From BACL21 sp038141525 (lineage in GTDB: Bacteria; Bacteroidota; Bacteroidia; Flavobacteriales; Flavobacteriaceae), in contig JAYQIF010000002.1 of assembly GCA_038141525.1 (NCBI GenBank), forward strand, positions 282,146-346,145: a stretch of DNA of 64,000 bases, given 5' to 3'. Position numbers and translations under genes: made by a program. The notes beneath the pieces are model-generated. The model was not told the origin of the DNA. It did no database searches and saw only the letters and a program-made list of their open reading frames with translations. The first letter of the stretch is position 1, and each line of letters starts with the position of its first letter. Of this stretch, positions 18,801-26,180 are shown piece after piece.

Positions 18801-19228
18801 GCGCTGCCAAAATAAAAAGGAGAAAGTGATTTGGATTTTTGAGCGATACTGGCCAATATAAGGTCTGTGTCTTGTTTTTGGTCCAAAAGATCCAAGGTGT
18901 TGATCAAGCGATCACCAACCTCTGGGATTTGGGTGCCGATTAACCGTGCTGCTTGTTGATGACTCATCGGTTTTTTTGATCCCAGCAATACACCAAGTGC
19001 TGGCCAGATCCAATAAAACCACAGAGCCAATTCCACCAAGACAAAAAGCCAAAAAACAACAGCACGCATCGTGCCGGATAGCCAAAACACCTCCTCAACC
19101 CACGCGGTAAGCAAAAAATAAAGCACCCCTATTACCACGAAAAAAATCCCTCCACGCAACAATTCGTTGAGATAGAATTTTTTTTTAAATTCACCTAGTT
19201 TTTGTTCTATTGCTTGGTAGTCACTCAC
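15791..19228 (-). CDS. Very large DUF4175-type membrane protein with Gln-rich coiled coils
   Basis: 1145 residues, the longest protein here. Two transmembrane segments lie in the first 80 residues (GIFFVVIGVLYFLL; AVVFWLFVLVELALWFYW), and a third lies near residue 175 (FLPISLFLMIWVFG). A beta-rich, presumably periplasmic region follows, then from about residue 500 a long Q/E-rich coiled coil (repeated QQQ, QEQ), and a G/S/Q low-complexity stretch near 920-1000. It resembles the DUF4175 family of Bacteroidota; its role is not established. It heads the leftward chain with ybeY and mnmG. Confidence 0.75.
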   Translation of the reverse strand: MSDYQAIEQKLGEFKKKFYLNELLRGGIFFVVIGVLYFLLTAWVEEVFWLSGTMRAVVFWLFVLVELALWFYWIWPALGVLLGSKKPMSHQQAARLIGTQIPEVGDRLINTLDLLDQKQDTDLILASIAQKSKSLSPFYFGSAIDFKDNLKHSRWLFLPISLFLMIWVFGDLPSLFASYKRVAAYNQEFVRPAPYQLVLLNKELKARSNQEIRLEVAAQGSVLPQEVFVVIDGQRRTMVPRTAGQFELLMPPQPSTFKFYFGTEVYRSPEFSFEVLYGPEVNGFEVEVIPPAYAEMSPTLIENTGNIRALAGSEIKWRLTTTHTDQIKWYNAKDTSFLVRAGNQFELTKKVYRNQKYFLSASNTQVGFDPAVAYDIEVYSDKHPKISVETLKDSINNLTHHKILAWDDFLVQRIDVVCYPTEDSKNQRRLPLEINPQANTQGVFSFPGGFQLIKGKTYQYYFEAWDNDAVSGPKSSRSSVFGHQEATRLETQDQLLSQQNKQANQLEEAIRTLAEQNDQVERLEQSGRQKESINWQDERNLDRILQKQQQQLEQLQEQTKSLKNILERFEENQLGDNQNLEQLKERIDEQQQSLQEQSERWQELQELQQQLQDEDLLEEMAQSQQQQRAQEQNVERLVEMTRRFFVTQKMNQISEQLDDLGKRQEALSKQQSDNQNNGDKEQQQQQELNEEFESIKQALDNLEQENNKLKTPMSLPRDPGGEMDISDQQKKATEALQQGEPAQAQKPQKQAGQKMQEMAQKMGAQMQQMQQQSMQEDTQMLRQVLDNLIVFSLAQEGHMNIAQDRQLSGWSTPDYINRQNDLRDNFGHIDDSLYALSLRQPMISSQVNQSLAQAGYYLDKTLSDLAETRFAKAASAQQFVFTQANDLANLLDGVVSKMEQMAMSMPGSGSGQGSGSQGFQLQDIIQQQQSLQGQQGSKGQQQGQNPDGSSQPGQSGQKGAQGDSSGQGQPQGDSGKSGGNGSGDEKGAKTGGQSKSGTYGSTAAERAAQYERYKQQQKLRQELEDRLRSQGLLEENQDLLRKMDQNAQELLRGGVSNKSRALMKEINYQLLKLQEAQYQQEKEEQRESQTNTRSYDPTQRNPWRTERRYFEQLDILIKDALPLQPYYKKQSERYFKIRSTINDQF

Positions 19229-19272
19229 TTACACAAATTTTGCGCTACTAAATTAATTTAATTTTCGCTCTT

Positions 19273-20321
19273 GTGCCTTTAAACATCAAGGATTTAAAAT
19301 ACTTGACGGCTTATTCAACACCTGCTGTGTTTGTTCTTTCCACTGCTTTGGGGGCTATTGGGGTTATGCCACAATTATATATGTGTTTGTTCTGGTGCCC
19401 ATCCTCGAGATTTTGTTGCCGCAGAGCCAACAAAATCTCGATCAACAGGACAGCATTAAAAAAAGTAGGTGGGGATTTTTTGACCTACTGCTCTACGCTA
19501 ACCTACCTATTGTGTTCGGGCTCCTGATCTATTTTTATGAGCATATTGTCCCGCAAAACAGCTTCGAGGTCGTGCTGGGGTACGGGCTCTCCTTAGGTAT
19601 TGTTTTGGGGGCTAACGGAATCAATGTTGCACACGAACTAGGCCATAGAACCACTCGGGCAGAGCGTTTTATAGGCAAACTCCTCTTGTGCCCTGCCTTG
19701 TACATGCACTTTTATATAGAGCACAACTATGGGCACCACCAACACGCCGCGACCCCAGAAGATCCTGCAACAGCAAAATACAACCAGCCCGTTTATCTGT
19801 TTTGGGTGAGCTCTGTTTTGGGACAGCTCCGCAGTGCTTTTAAACTCCAAAAAAATCTAATTCGCAATCGGCGCGGTCTTCAAGCTCTATGGCACAATGA
19901 TTTATTGTGGTACGCCCTGGCTCAAGGGTTGTACCTGCTTCTTGTCGCTCTCTTTTTTGGAGTGAATGCTCTCTTGTGGGGGGTGTTGGTCGCTGTGGTG
20001 GCTGTGCTTTTATTAGAAACCACCAATTACATCGAACACTACGGTTTAATGCGGCCTAAAAAACCTTCTGGACGCTATGCTCCTGTAAAAGAAATACACT
20101 CCTGGAACAGCAACCACCTGATGGGGCGTATCCTGTTATATGAACTGACCAGACACAGCGATCACCACTATCGTTCTCAAAAAAAATACCAGCTATTAGA
20201 CCACCATCAAACAAGTCCTGAATTGCCTTTTGGTTATCCCACCTCCATTGTGTTGAGCTTATTTCCTCCGCTTTGGTTTTTTATAATGAACCCTCGTGTG
20301 CCTTCGGATATGAAGCCTTAG
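19273..20321 (+). pseudogene. alkB: AlkB-type alkane 1-monooxygenase, frame broken near 19381
   Basis: The N-terminal frame (GTG at 19273) gives MPLNIKDLKYLTAYSTPAVF... to ...VMPQLY; the rest continues in another frame as VFVLVPILEILLPQSQQN to 20321. Adding one base near 19381 joins them into about 350 residues, the usual length. The di-iron His motifs are present: VAHELGHR, EHNYGHHQHA, and RHSDHHY, plus NYIEHYGL. The family hydroxylates terminal carbons of alkanes or related lipids in the inner membrane, using rubredoxin electrons. No rubredoxin gene is adjacent. The lesion may be a base-calling error. Confidence 0.85.
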
Positions 20322-20346
20322 TATTGTATCTTTACGGCCAAAATTA

Positions 20347-21864
20347 TTGACCTTGTCACAAACCGTTAGAGTTCGTTTTGCCCCCAGTCCTACCGGTCCA
20401 CTTCACATTGGTGGGGTGCGCACCGCTTTGTTTAATTATCTTTTTGCTAAAAAACACGGAGGGACCTTTGTATTGCGGATCGAAGACACGGACCAAACAC
20501 GCTATGTGGACGGGGCAGAGGCCTATATCGAAGAATCTTTAAACTGGTTGAATATACCTTACGATGAAGGGCCAGGTAAGCCAGGTGCTTTTGGTCCCTA
20601 CCGTCAAAGTGAGCGTTCATCTTTGTACAAAACCCATGTTGGTCAGTTGATTGACTCGGGTTGGGCCTATTACGCTTTTGATACGCCCGATTCATTGGCT
20701 GATATGCGCTCAGCCGCCGAATCTAAGGGGGAGACATTTGTCTACAACGCCCAAAACCGATTGTCGCTCAACAATTCCTTGGCGTTGACCACAGGACAAA
20801 CTCAAGCCTTATTGTCGGCAAACCCCCCATATGTGGTTCGATTTAAATCACCTCAAGAGCGCAGCATTGTTTGTGAGGATCTCATCAGGGGCCGTGTTGT
20901 CGTGGAGGGTACTGTTTTGGACGATAAAATTCTTTTTAAGAGCGATGGCATGCCGACCTATCATTTAGCCAATGTGGTCGATGACCACCTGATGGAAATC
21001 ACCCATGTTATTCGCGGAGAGGAGTGGTTGCCTTCATTAGCGCTGCACGTGTTACTCTACGAGGCGTTTGGTTGGCAAGCTCCGGAGTTTGCGCACCTGC
21101 CGTTGATCCTTAAACCAACTGGCAAAGGTAAACTCAGCAAGCGAGACGGTATTGCAGGTGGATTTCCGGTTTTTCCCCTTCAATGGTCTCAGGGCGACTC
21201 ACCTTTACAGGGATACCGAGAACAAGGCTACAGTAAACAAGCTGTGGTTAACCTATTGGCGCTGCTGGGGTGGAATTCAGGAACGGAGCAAGAGGTGTTT
21301 GACCTAGAAGAGCTGATCGCGCAATTTTCTATCGAACGCGTCCAAAAATCTGGTGCTAAATTTGATCCTGATAAAGCCTTGTGGTTTCAGAATCATTACT
21401 TCCAAAACCGCTCCAACCAGTCAATCGTAGAAGAGTTTAATGAGTGGTTGGCGAATAACCAAAAACCTTCTGCCTCTGTTGACCTCAACCTTGTTGTTGG
21501 GTTGGTCAAAGAGCGCGTTAGTTTTGTAAAGGATTTATGGGGGGCCACTGACTTCTTTTTTGAACCACCGACAAACTATGACCCAAAAGGCGTGAAACGC
21601 GCTGTGAAAGACAATACCGTCGTGGTCTTATCTAAACTTTTGCCCGTGCTTAAGGCACATACTTGGGTCGATGCTGAGGACTTATCTGGCTCAGTTAAAG
21701 AATGGTGCTTAGCCCAAGATATTGGGGTGGGGTCCGTCATGATGCCGTTAAGGTTGTTTTTAGTGGGCGCCATGAAAGGACCTGATGTGTTTGACATCAT
21801 GATGGTATTGGGTAAAGAGCAATGTTTGGAGCGCATCAACTCAGGGATACAAGCCTTTGGTTAG
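20347..21864 (+). CDS. gltX: Glutamyl-tRNA synthetase
   Basis: 505 residues. Class I signature motifs are clear: RFAPSPTGPLHIGGVRTALFN (HIGH) at the N-terminus and KLSKRDG (KMSKS) near residue 260. It charges tRNA-Glu. No ATG fits: the frame begins with TTG at 20347 (MTLSQTVRV) or a second TTG at 20353 (MSQTVRV), an uncommon start. A TATCTTTA box near 20328 resembles the -7 consensus. It is followed by an SPFH gene about 100 bases downstream. Confidence 0.96.
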   Translation: MTLSQTVRVRFAPSPTGPLHIGGVRTALFNYLFAKKHGGTFVLRIEDTDQTRYVDGAEAYIEESLNWLNIPYDEGPGKPGAFGPYRQSERSSLYKTHVGQLIDSGWAYYAFDTPDSLADMRSAAESKGETFVYNAQNRLSLNNSLALTTGQTQALLSANPPYVVRFKSPQERSIVCEDLIRGRVVVEGTVLDDKILFKSDGMPTYHLANVVDDHLMEITHVIRGEEWLPSLALHVLLYEAFGWQAPEFAHLPLILKPTGKGKLSKRDGIAGGFPVFPLQWSQGDSPLQGYREQGYSKQAVVNLLALLGWNSGTEQEVFDLEELIAQFSIERVQKSGAKFDPDKALWFQNHYFQNRSNQSIVEEFNEWLANNQKPSASVDLNLVVGLVKERVSFVKDLWGATDFFFEPPTNYDPKGVKRAVKDNTVVVLSKLLPVLKAHTWVDAEDLSGSVKEWCLAQDIGVGSVMMPLRLFLVGAMKGPDVFDIMMVLGKEQCLERINSGIQAFG

Positions 21865-21883
21865 TTTAGGCAAATCGTGACAA

Positions 21884-21929
21884 GTTTGCGTTCAAATCTG
21901 GCCAATGCTTAACAGGTTTGCGTTCAAAT
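21884..21929. repeat. Direct repeat GTTTGCGTTCAAAT, two copies 32 bases apart
   Basis: The 14-mer GTTTGCGTTCAAAT occurs at 21884-21897 and 21916-21929, between gltX and the SPFH gene. The second copy contains a TTTG that could be the -33 element, with TAACTTAG about 16 bases on as a weak -7 box. It may be an operator pair or a remnant of a short duplication. Confidence 0.5.
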
Positions 21930-21962
21930 ATTGTGTAACTTAGAGGAAAAACAACAGCCGCC

Positions 21963-22976
21963 ATGAGCACTTTTCTATTTTATTTCTATCTGGCCCTGGG
22001 ATTATTTGTCTTTTGGGCGTTTATTTTTATTGTCAAACAGCAAACTGCTGTAATTATTGAACGATTCGGTCGCTTTCAAAGCATCAGGGGTTCAGGGCTT
22101 CGGTTTAAGATTCCTGTAATTGATCGTATTGCGGGTCGTGTAAACTTAAAAATACAACAACTCGATGTCCTTGTCGAGACCAAAACCAAAGACGATGTTT
22201 TTGTTCGCCTAAAGATTTCAGTTCAGTTTCAAGTGATTAAAACCAAGGTTTATGAGGCTTTTTATAAACTGGAGAACTCTAATGATCAAATTACCTCTTA
22301 TGTATTTGATGTGGTTCGGGCAGAAGTGCCAAAAATGAAGCTCGACGATGTATTTGAGCGCAAAGACGACATCGCTATCGCGGTAAAACGCGAACTCAAT
22401 CAATCTATGTTGGATTACGGATATGACATTATCAAAACCTTGGTGACAGACATCGACCCTGATGTTCAGGTAAAGGCCGCCATGAACCGAATTAATGCCG
22501 CTGAACGCGAAAAAGTCGCTGCCGAGTACGAGGCCGAGGCTGAACGGATCAAAATCGTGGCCAAAGCCAGAGCCGAGGCCGAGAGTAAACGCCTACAAGG
22601 CCAAGGTATTGCAGATCAAAGACGTGAAATCGCCCGAGGTTTAGAGGAATCTGTTGAAGTTTTGAATAATGTAGGGATCAATTCACAAGAAGCATCGGCT
22701 TTATTGGTAGTGACCCAGCACTACGACACCCTTCAGTCTGTTGGTGAGGCCACCCAGAGCAATTTAATTTTAATGCCTAATTCACCGCACGCTGGGAGCG
22801 ATATGCTGTCTCAATTGATCACCTCATTTTCAGCTAGCCATCAAGTGGCACAAACCTTTGGCATCAAACCTGATGGAAAAAACGAAGAAGCTCCTGATCA
22901 ACAGCTAACCGACAAAAAACCATCTAAACGCATCGATACCAGGGCACAGAAACCCAAGGACAATAGTACTGAATAA
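21963..22976 (+). CDS. SPFH/Band 7 domain membrane protein
   Basis: 337 residues: an N-terminal hydrophobic segment (FLFYFYLALGLFVFWAFIFIV), then an SPFH domain (VKQQTAVIIERFGRFQSIRGSGLRF...), and a helical, Ala/Glu-rich coiled-coil (AAEREKVAAEYEAEAERIKIVAKARAEAES) typical of stomatin/HflK-type scaffolds. The tail is charged and probably disordered. These proteins oligomerise in membrane microdomains; a specific partner is not visible. It follows gltX. Confidence 0.9.
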   Translation: MSTFLFYFYLALGLFVFWAFIFIVKQQTAVIIERFGRFQSIRGSGLRFKIPVIDRIAGRVNLKIQQLDVLVETKTKDDVFVRLKISVQFQVIKTKVYEAFYKLENSNDQITSYVFDVVRAEVPKMKLDDVFERKDDIAIAVKRELNQSMLDYGYDIIKTLVTDIDPDVQVKAAMNRINAAEREKVAAEYEAEAERIKIVAKARAEAESKRLQGQGIADQRREIARGLEESVEVLNNVGINSQEASALLVVTQHYDTLQSVGEATQSNLILMPNSPHAGSDMLSQLITSFSASHQVAQTFGIKPDGKNEEAPDQQLTDKKPSKRIDTRAQKPKDNSTE

Positions 22977-22998
22977 GGCTAAAGGTAATCCCGTGGTG

Positions 22999-24678
22999 TT
23001 ACTTCTGCTCAAGTTTACCCCAAGAGTCACGTAAGGTTACCGTGCGATTAAACACCAAAGCCTCAGCAGTGGACTCAGGGTCTAACACAAAATATCCTGT
23101 GCGCTGAAATTGTACGGGCGTTCCAACGGCCAAATGCTTTAATCCTGGCTCTACTTTTGCCGTGATGACCTCCAAAGAATTTGGATTCAAATGATCCATA
23201 AAGTCGCCCTCTTTGTCTGCATCTGGTGCCGCGCTGGTGAACAAACGGTCGTACAGACGTACTTCAGCATCCAACGCGTGGTCTTTGGATACCCAATGAA
23301 TGGTTCCTTTTACTTTGCGTGATGCCTCTGGATTATTGCTGCCGCTTTTGCTCAAAGGGTCATAAGTCGCATGAATCTGGGTAATTTCTCCCGAGGTATT
23401 TTTGACCACTGATTCTCCCTTTATGATATAGCCATTTTTTAACCGCACTTCCTTGCCCAGGGTCAATCTAAAAAACTTTCGGTTGGCCTCTTCTTTAAAA
23501 TCCGAACGTTCTATCCAAAGATATTTCGAGAACGGTATTTCTCGATGGCCCGATTCTGGGTCTTCTGGATTGTTTTCGGCGGTTAACCACTCCGTTTGAC
23601 CCTCTGGATAATTGTCCAATACCAAAAGTATGGGGTCTAAAACCCCCATGACACGATTTGTTGTTTTGTTCAAGTCCTCTCGAACACAATACTCAAGATG
23701 AGCCACATCGATCAAATTCTCACGCTTGGCCACACCAATACTGTCGGCAAATGCACGTATGGACTTGGGGGTGTAGCCACGTCGTCTAAGGCCCGAAATT
23801 GTGGGCATGCGCGGATCATCCCAGCCGCTGACGACTCCGTCTTGTACCAGGCGCATTAACTTGCGCTTGCTGACCACTGTGTGGCTCAGGTTGCGGCGGG
23901 CGAACTCGCGTTGCTTTGGACGCAGTTTGGCCACATCATGGATTTGGTCCAAGAACCAGTCATAGAGTTCTCGGTGTGGTAAAAATTCGAGGGTGCAGAA
24001 ACTATGCGACACCTGTTCTATATAATCGCTTTCCCCATGAGCCCAATCATACATAGGATAAATATGCCAACGATCGCCTGTCCGATGATGAGACTTGTGG
24101 AGTATGCGATACATTACCGGATCTCGCATGAGCATGTTGCTGGCGCTCATGTCAATTTTAGCGCGCAATACGTGACTTCCTTCTGCACACTCACCATTTT
24201 TCATTTGCTCAAAAAGAGCCAAATTCTCTTCGACACTGCGATCCCTGTACGGGCTGTTTGTTCCTGCTTGGTTGGGCGTTCCTTTTTGGGCGGCGATGTC
24301 TTCTGAGCCCTGAGAATCTACATAGGCCTTACCTTGCTCAATTAAGTACACGGCCCACTGGTATAACTGGCCAAAATAATCTGAGGCATAACACTCATTG
24401 GCCCACTCAAAGCCAAGCCAAGTCACGTCTTTTTTGATCGCATCGACGTATTCTTGCTCTTCCTTAGCGGGATTGGTGTCATCAAAACGCAGGTTTACTG
24501 GTGCCTTATAGCGCAGTCCTAATCCAAAGTTCAAACAAATTGCCGAGGCATGACCAATATGCAGATAACCATTAGGTTCTGGAGGAAAACGAAAGCATAA
24601 GTCGCTCTGTTTGTATCCAGAACGCAAATCATCTTCAATGATGTGCTCGATAAAATTTAAACTGCGCGCTTCGCTCAT
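22999..24678 (-). CDS. glnS: Glutaminyl-tRNA synthetase
   Basis: About 559 residues. The class I motifs are GYLHIGHASAICLNFG (HIGH) and VVSKRKLMRLV (KMSKS), with the GlnRS sections LRFDDTNPAKEEQEYVD and WDDPRMPTISGLRRRGYTP. It charges tRNA-Gln directly. The start is the ATG at 24678 (MSEARSLNF), supported by a TATCTTTG promoter box 19 bases upstream; the in-frame ATG at 24732 lies upstream of that box. It converges with the SPFH gene (22-base gap). Confidence 0.97.
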   Translation of the reverse strand: MSEARSLNFIEHIIEDDLRSGYKQSDLCFRFPPEPNGYLHIGHASAICLNFGLGLRYKAPVNLRFDDTNPAKEEQEYVDAIKKDVTWLGFEWANECYASDYFGQLYQWAVYLIEQGKAYVDSQGSEDIAAQKGTPNQAGTNSPYRDRSVEENLALFEQMKNGECAEGSHVLRAKIDMSASNMLMRDPVMYRILHKSHHRTGDRWHIYPMYDWAHGESDYIEQVSHSFCTLEFLPHRELYDWFLDQIHDVAKLRPKQREFARRNLSHTVVSKRKLMRLVQDGVVSGWDDPRMPTISGLRRRGYTPKSIRAFADSIGVAKRENLIDVAHLEYCVREDLNKTTNRVMGVLDPILLVLDNYPEGQTEWLTAENNPEDPESGHREIPFSKYLWIERSDFKEEANRKFFRLTLGKEVRLKNGYIIKGESVVKNTSGEITQIHATYDPLSKSGSNNPEASRKVKGTIHWVSKDHALDAEVRLYDRLFTSAAPDADKEGDFMDHLNPNSLEVITAKVEPGLKHLAVGTPVQFQRTGYFVLDPESTAEALVFNRTVTLRDSWGKLEQK

Positions 24679-24697
24679 AGCAGGGGTTTTAAGAAGG

Positions 24698-24705
24698 CAA
24701 AGATA
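24698..24705 (-). promoter_or_regulatory. -7 promoter box for glnS
   Basis: Minus strand TATCTTTG, an exact TAnnTTTG match, 19 bases before the chosen glnS ATG. Confidence 0.55.
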
Positions 24706-24808
24706 CCAAAATATACACCAAAATCGCAGCACAACCCAGAAGACAACTCGTGGGTTTTTGGGCGTTTGTTTTGTGCCCTTGTACGCAGCAACGCCGGCTT
24801 AATTTATT

Positions 24809-24816
24809 TACTTTTG
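24809..24816 (+). promoter_or_regulatory. -7 promoter box for folB
   Basis: TACTTTTG matches TAnnTTTG and lies 41 bases upstream of the folB ATG. Confidence 0.5.
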
Positions 24817-24857
24817 TAAAACGACCTCAGGTCTATTAACCGTGGAGAACAAGTCAT

Positions 24858-25214
24858 ATGGGAGAAATTAAATTAGAAGACATACGTGTTTATGCGCATC
24901 ACGGCTGTTTGCCAGAAGAGACAATTATTGGGAGTGACTATTTGGTTCAACTTCATGTTGGTGTGGATCTTAGTGTCTCGGCTTTGAGCGACAGTCTGGA
25001 GGATACCGCCGACTATGTGTTGTTAAATAAAATTGTAGTCGATGAGATGAAGCAGCCCTCCAAGCTTTTGGAACACGTCGCTTTGCGCATCAACCAAACT
25101 ATTCTCAAAACCATAAAATGCGTTGAGTGGTCCCAGGTTACGGTATCAAAAATTAATCCTCCAATCGGTGGCGATGTAGATCGAGTCAGTATTATACTGC
25201 GCAGTGATCGATAA
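24858..25214 (+). CDS. folB: Dihydroneopterin aldolase
   Basis: The 118-residue product matches FolB in length. Features are EDIRVYAHHGCLPEETIIG with the active-site region near the N-terminus, DTADYVLLNKIVVDEM, LLEHVALRI and VTVSKINPPIGGDV near the end. It converts 7,8-dihydroneopterin to 6-hydroxymethyl-dihydropterin in folate synthesis. It is a single gene with its own -7 box, divergent from glnS and upstream of tRNA-Cys. Confidence 0.93.
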   Translation: MGEIKLEDIRVYAHHGCLPEETIIGSDYLVQLHVGVDLSVSALSDSLEDTADYVLLNKIVVDEMKQPSKLLEHVALRINQTILKTIKCVEWSQVTVSKINPPIGGDVDRVSIILRSDR

Positions 25215-25311
25215 ATTTTGTGTTTTTGTACATAAGACTAAGAACCCAGCGCCTAGGTTGCAGGGCTTAAATCCTGAGGCAAATTAAGGGCATATAGTTC
25301 AAGAAACTTAC

Positions 25312-25319
25312 TATATTTG
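25312..25319 (+). promoter_or_regulatory. -7 promoter box for tRNA-Cys
   Basis: TATATTTG matches TAnnTTTG and ends 13 bases before the tRNA 5' end. Confidence 0.55.
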
Positions 25320-25332
25320 CCGTCTTAACAAT

Positions 25333-25403
25333 GGCGTCTTGGCCGAGTGGCTAGGCAGAGCTCTGCAAAAGCTTGTACAGCGGTTCGAATCCGCTAGACG
25401 CCT
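25333..25403 (+). tRNA. tRNA-Cys (GCA)
   Basis: A 71-base cloverleaf: acceptor GGCGTCT pairs with AGACGCC, the anticodon loop CTGCAAA carries GCA, and the T arm CGGTTCGAATCCG is canonical. The discriminator is T/U, as required for Cys. CCA is not encoded. An upstream promoter box and a strong downstream hairpin bracket it. Confidence 0.95.
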
Positions 25404-25408
25404 CTTTG

Positions 25409-25445
25409 ACAGGGCTTTTTCCTATGAAAAAGCCCTGTTTTTTTA
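25409..25445. terminator. Bidirectional rho-independent terminator after tRNA-Cys
   Basis: ACAGGGCTTTTT and AAAAAGCCCTGT form a 12-bp stem around CCTATG, followed by a T run. The opposite strand serves the convergent LysE-type gene, whose stop overlaps the tail. Confidence 0.85.
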
Positions 25446-26138
25446 TTGCTTCAAACTTGTTTGCTCCAATGCATCGGGTAACTTATCACGGACACTTTTT
25501 TGAATCGATTCTGGTAAAACCCCCTGAATCAAAAGCAATACGCCAAACACAATAATGGTTATGCTCACAAACTTTTTGGTTTTATAAATAACACGCGGGG
25601 TCATTTTGTTTTTTAAGTTTTTTGCCAGACTAATTTTGATCAAATCTGTTGTGAAAAAGACACCTATCACTGTAGCTAGAAAGAGCAACACTCCTTGGTC
25701 GCTGCTGGTTAGTGCATTAGCCAATATTATGGTACCAATCCAGCCCGCGAGCACACCAAAATTCACAAAATTTAATAAGAAGCCTTTGACAAAAAGGCTG
25801 GGAAGATTTTTTTTAACACTCACCGCGTAGTGTTCCCTGGCTATTTTAATGAATGATTTGGCTGTGCGCACATAAGAAATAACGCCATAGGTGATCAAAA
25901 CCGCACCGCCAAAAATAAGCAAGCCCGGTTCATCTCTTAAGTTGTCCAATATTTTACTGGTACTAAAATAAGCGATGCTTATAAAAATAATGTCGGCGAA
26001 AATTGCCCCTAGGTCGAAGAATAAACCTGCTTTAAACCCTTTGGTAATGCTGGTCTCAAGTAAGGTAAAAAAAACTGGCCCCACCGCAAAAGCTAGCAGG
26101 AACCCGTAAAGTGCGGCATACCATAATCCATCCAACAT
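25443..26138 (-). CDS. LysE/RhtB-family amino-acid exporter
   Basis: 231 residues with about six hydrophobic segments. The N-terminus LYGFLLAFAVGPVFFTLLETSITKGFKAG has the GPVFF..ET..GF signature of the LysE superfamily. A conserved Asp-containing segment (LGAIFADIIFISIAYF) follows. The likely role is export of amino acids or related small molecules through the inner membrane. The substrate is unknown. Its 3' end shares the tRNA-Cys terminator. Confidence 0.87.
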   Translation of the reverse strand: MLDGLWYAALYGFLLAFAVGPVFFTLLETSITKGFKAGLFFDLGAIFADIIFISIAYFSTSKILDNLRDEPGLLIFGGAVLITYGVISYVRTAKSFIKIAREHYAVSVKKNLPSLFVKGFLLNFVNFGVLAGWIGTIILANALTSSDQGVLLFLATVIGVFFTTDLIKISLAKNLKNKMTPRVIYKTKKFVSITIIVFGVLLLIQGVLPESIQKSVRDKLPDALEQTSLKQ

Positions 26139-26180
26139 TTGGCTAAGTTACAAATTAAGCGTTCAGTTCTAACCCCCTGC

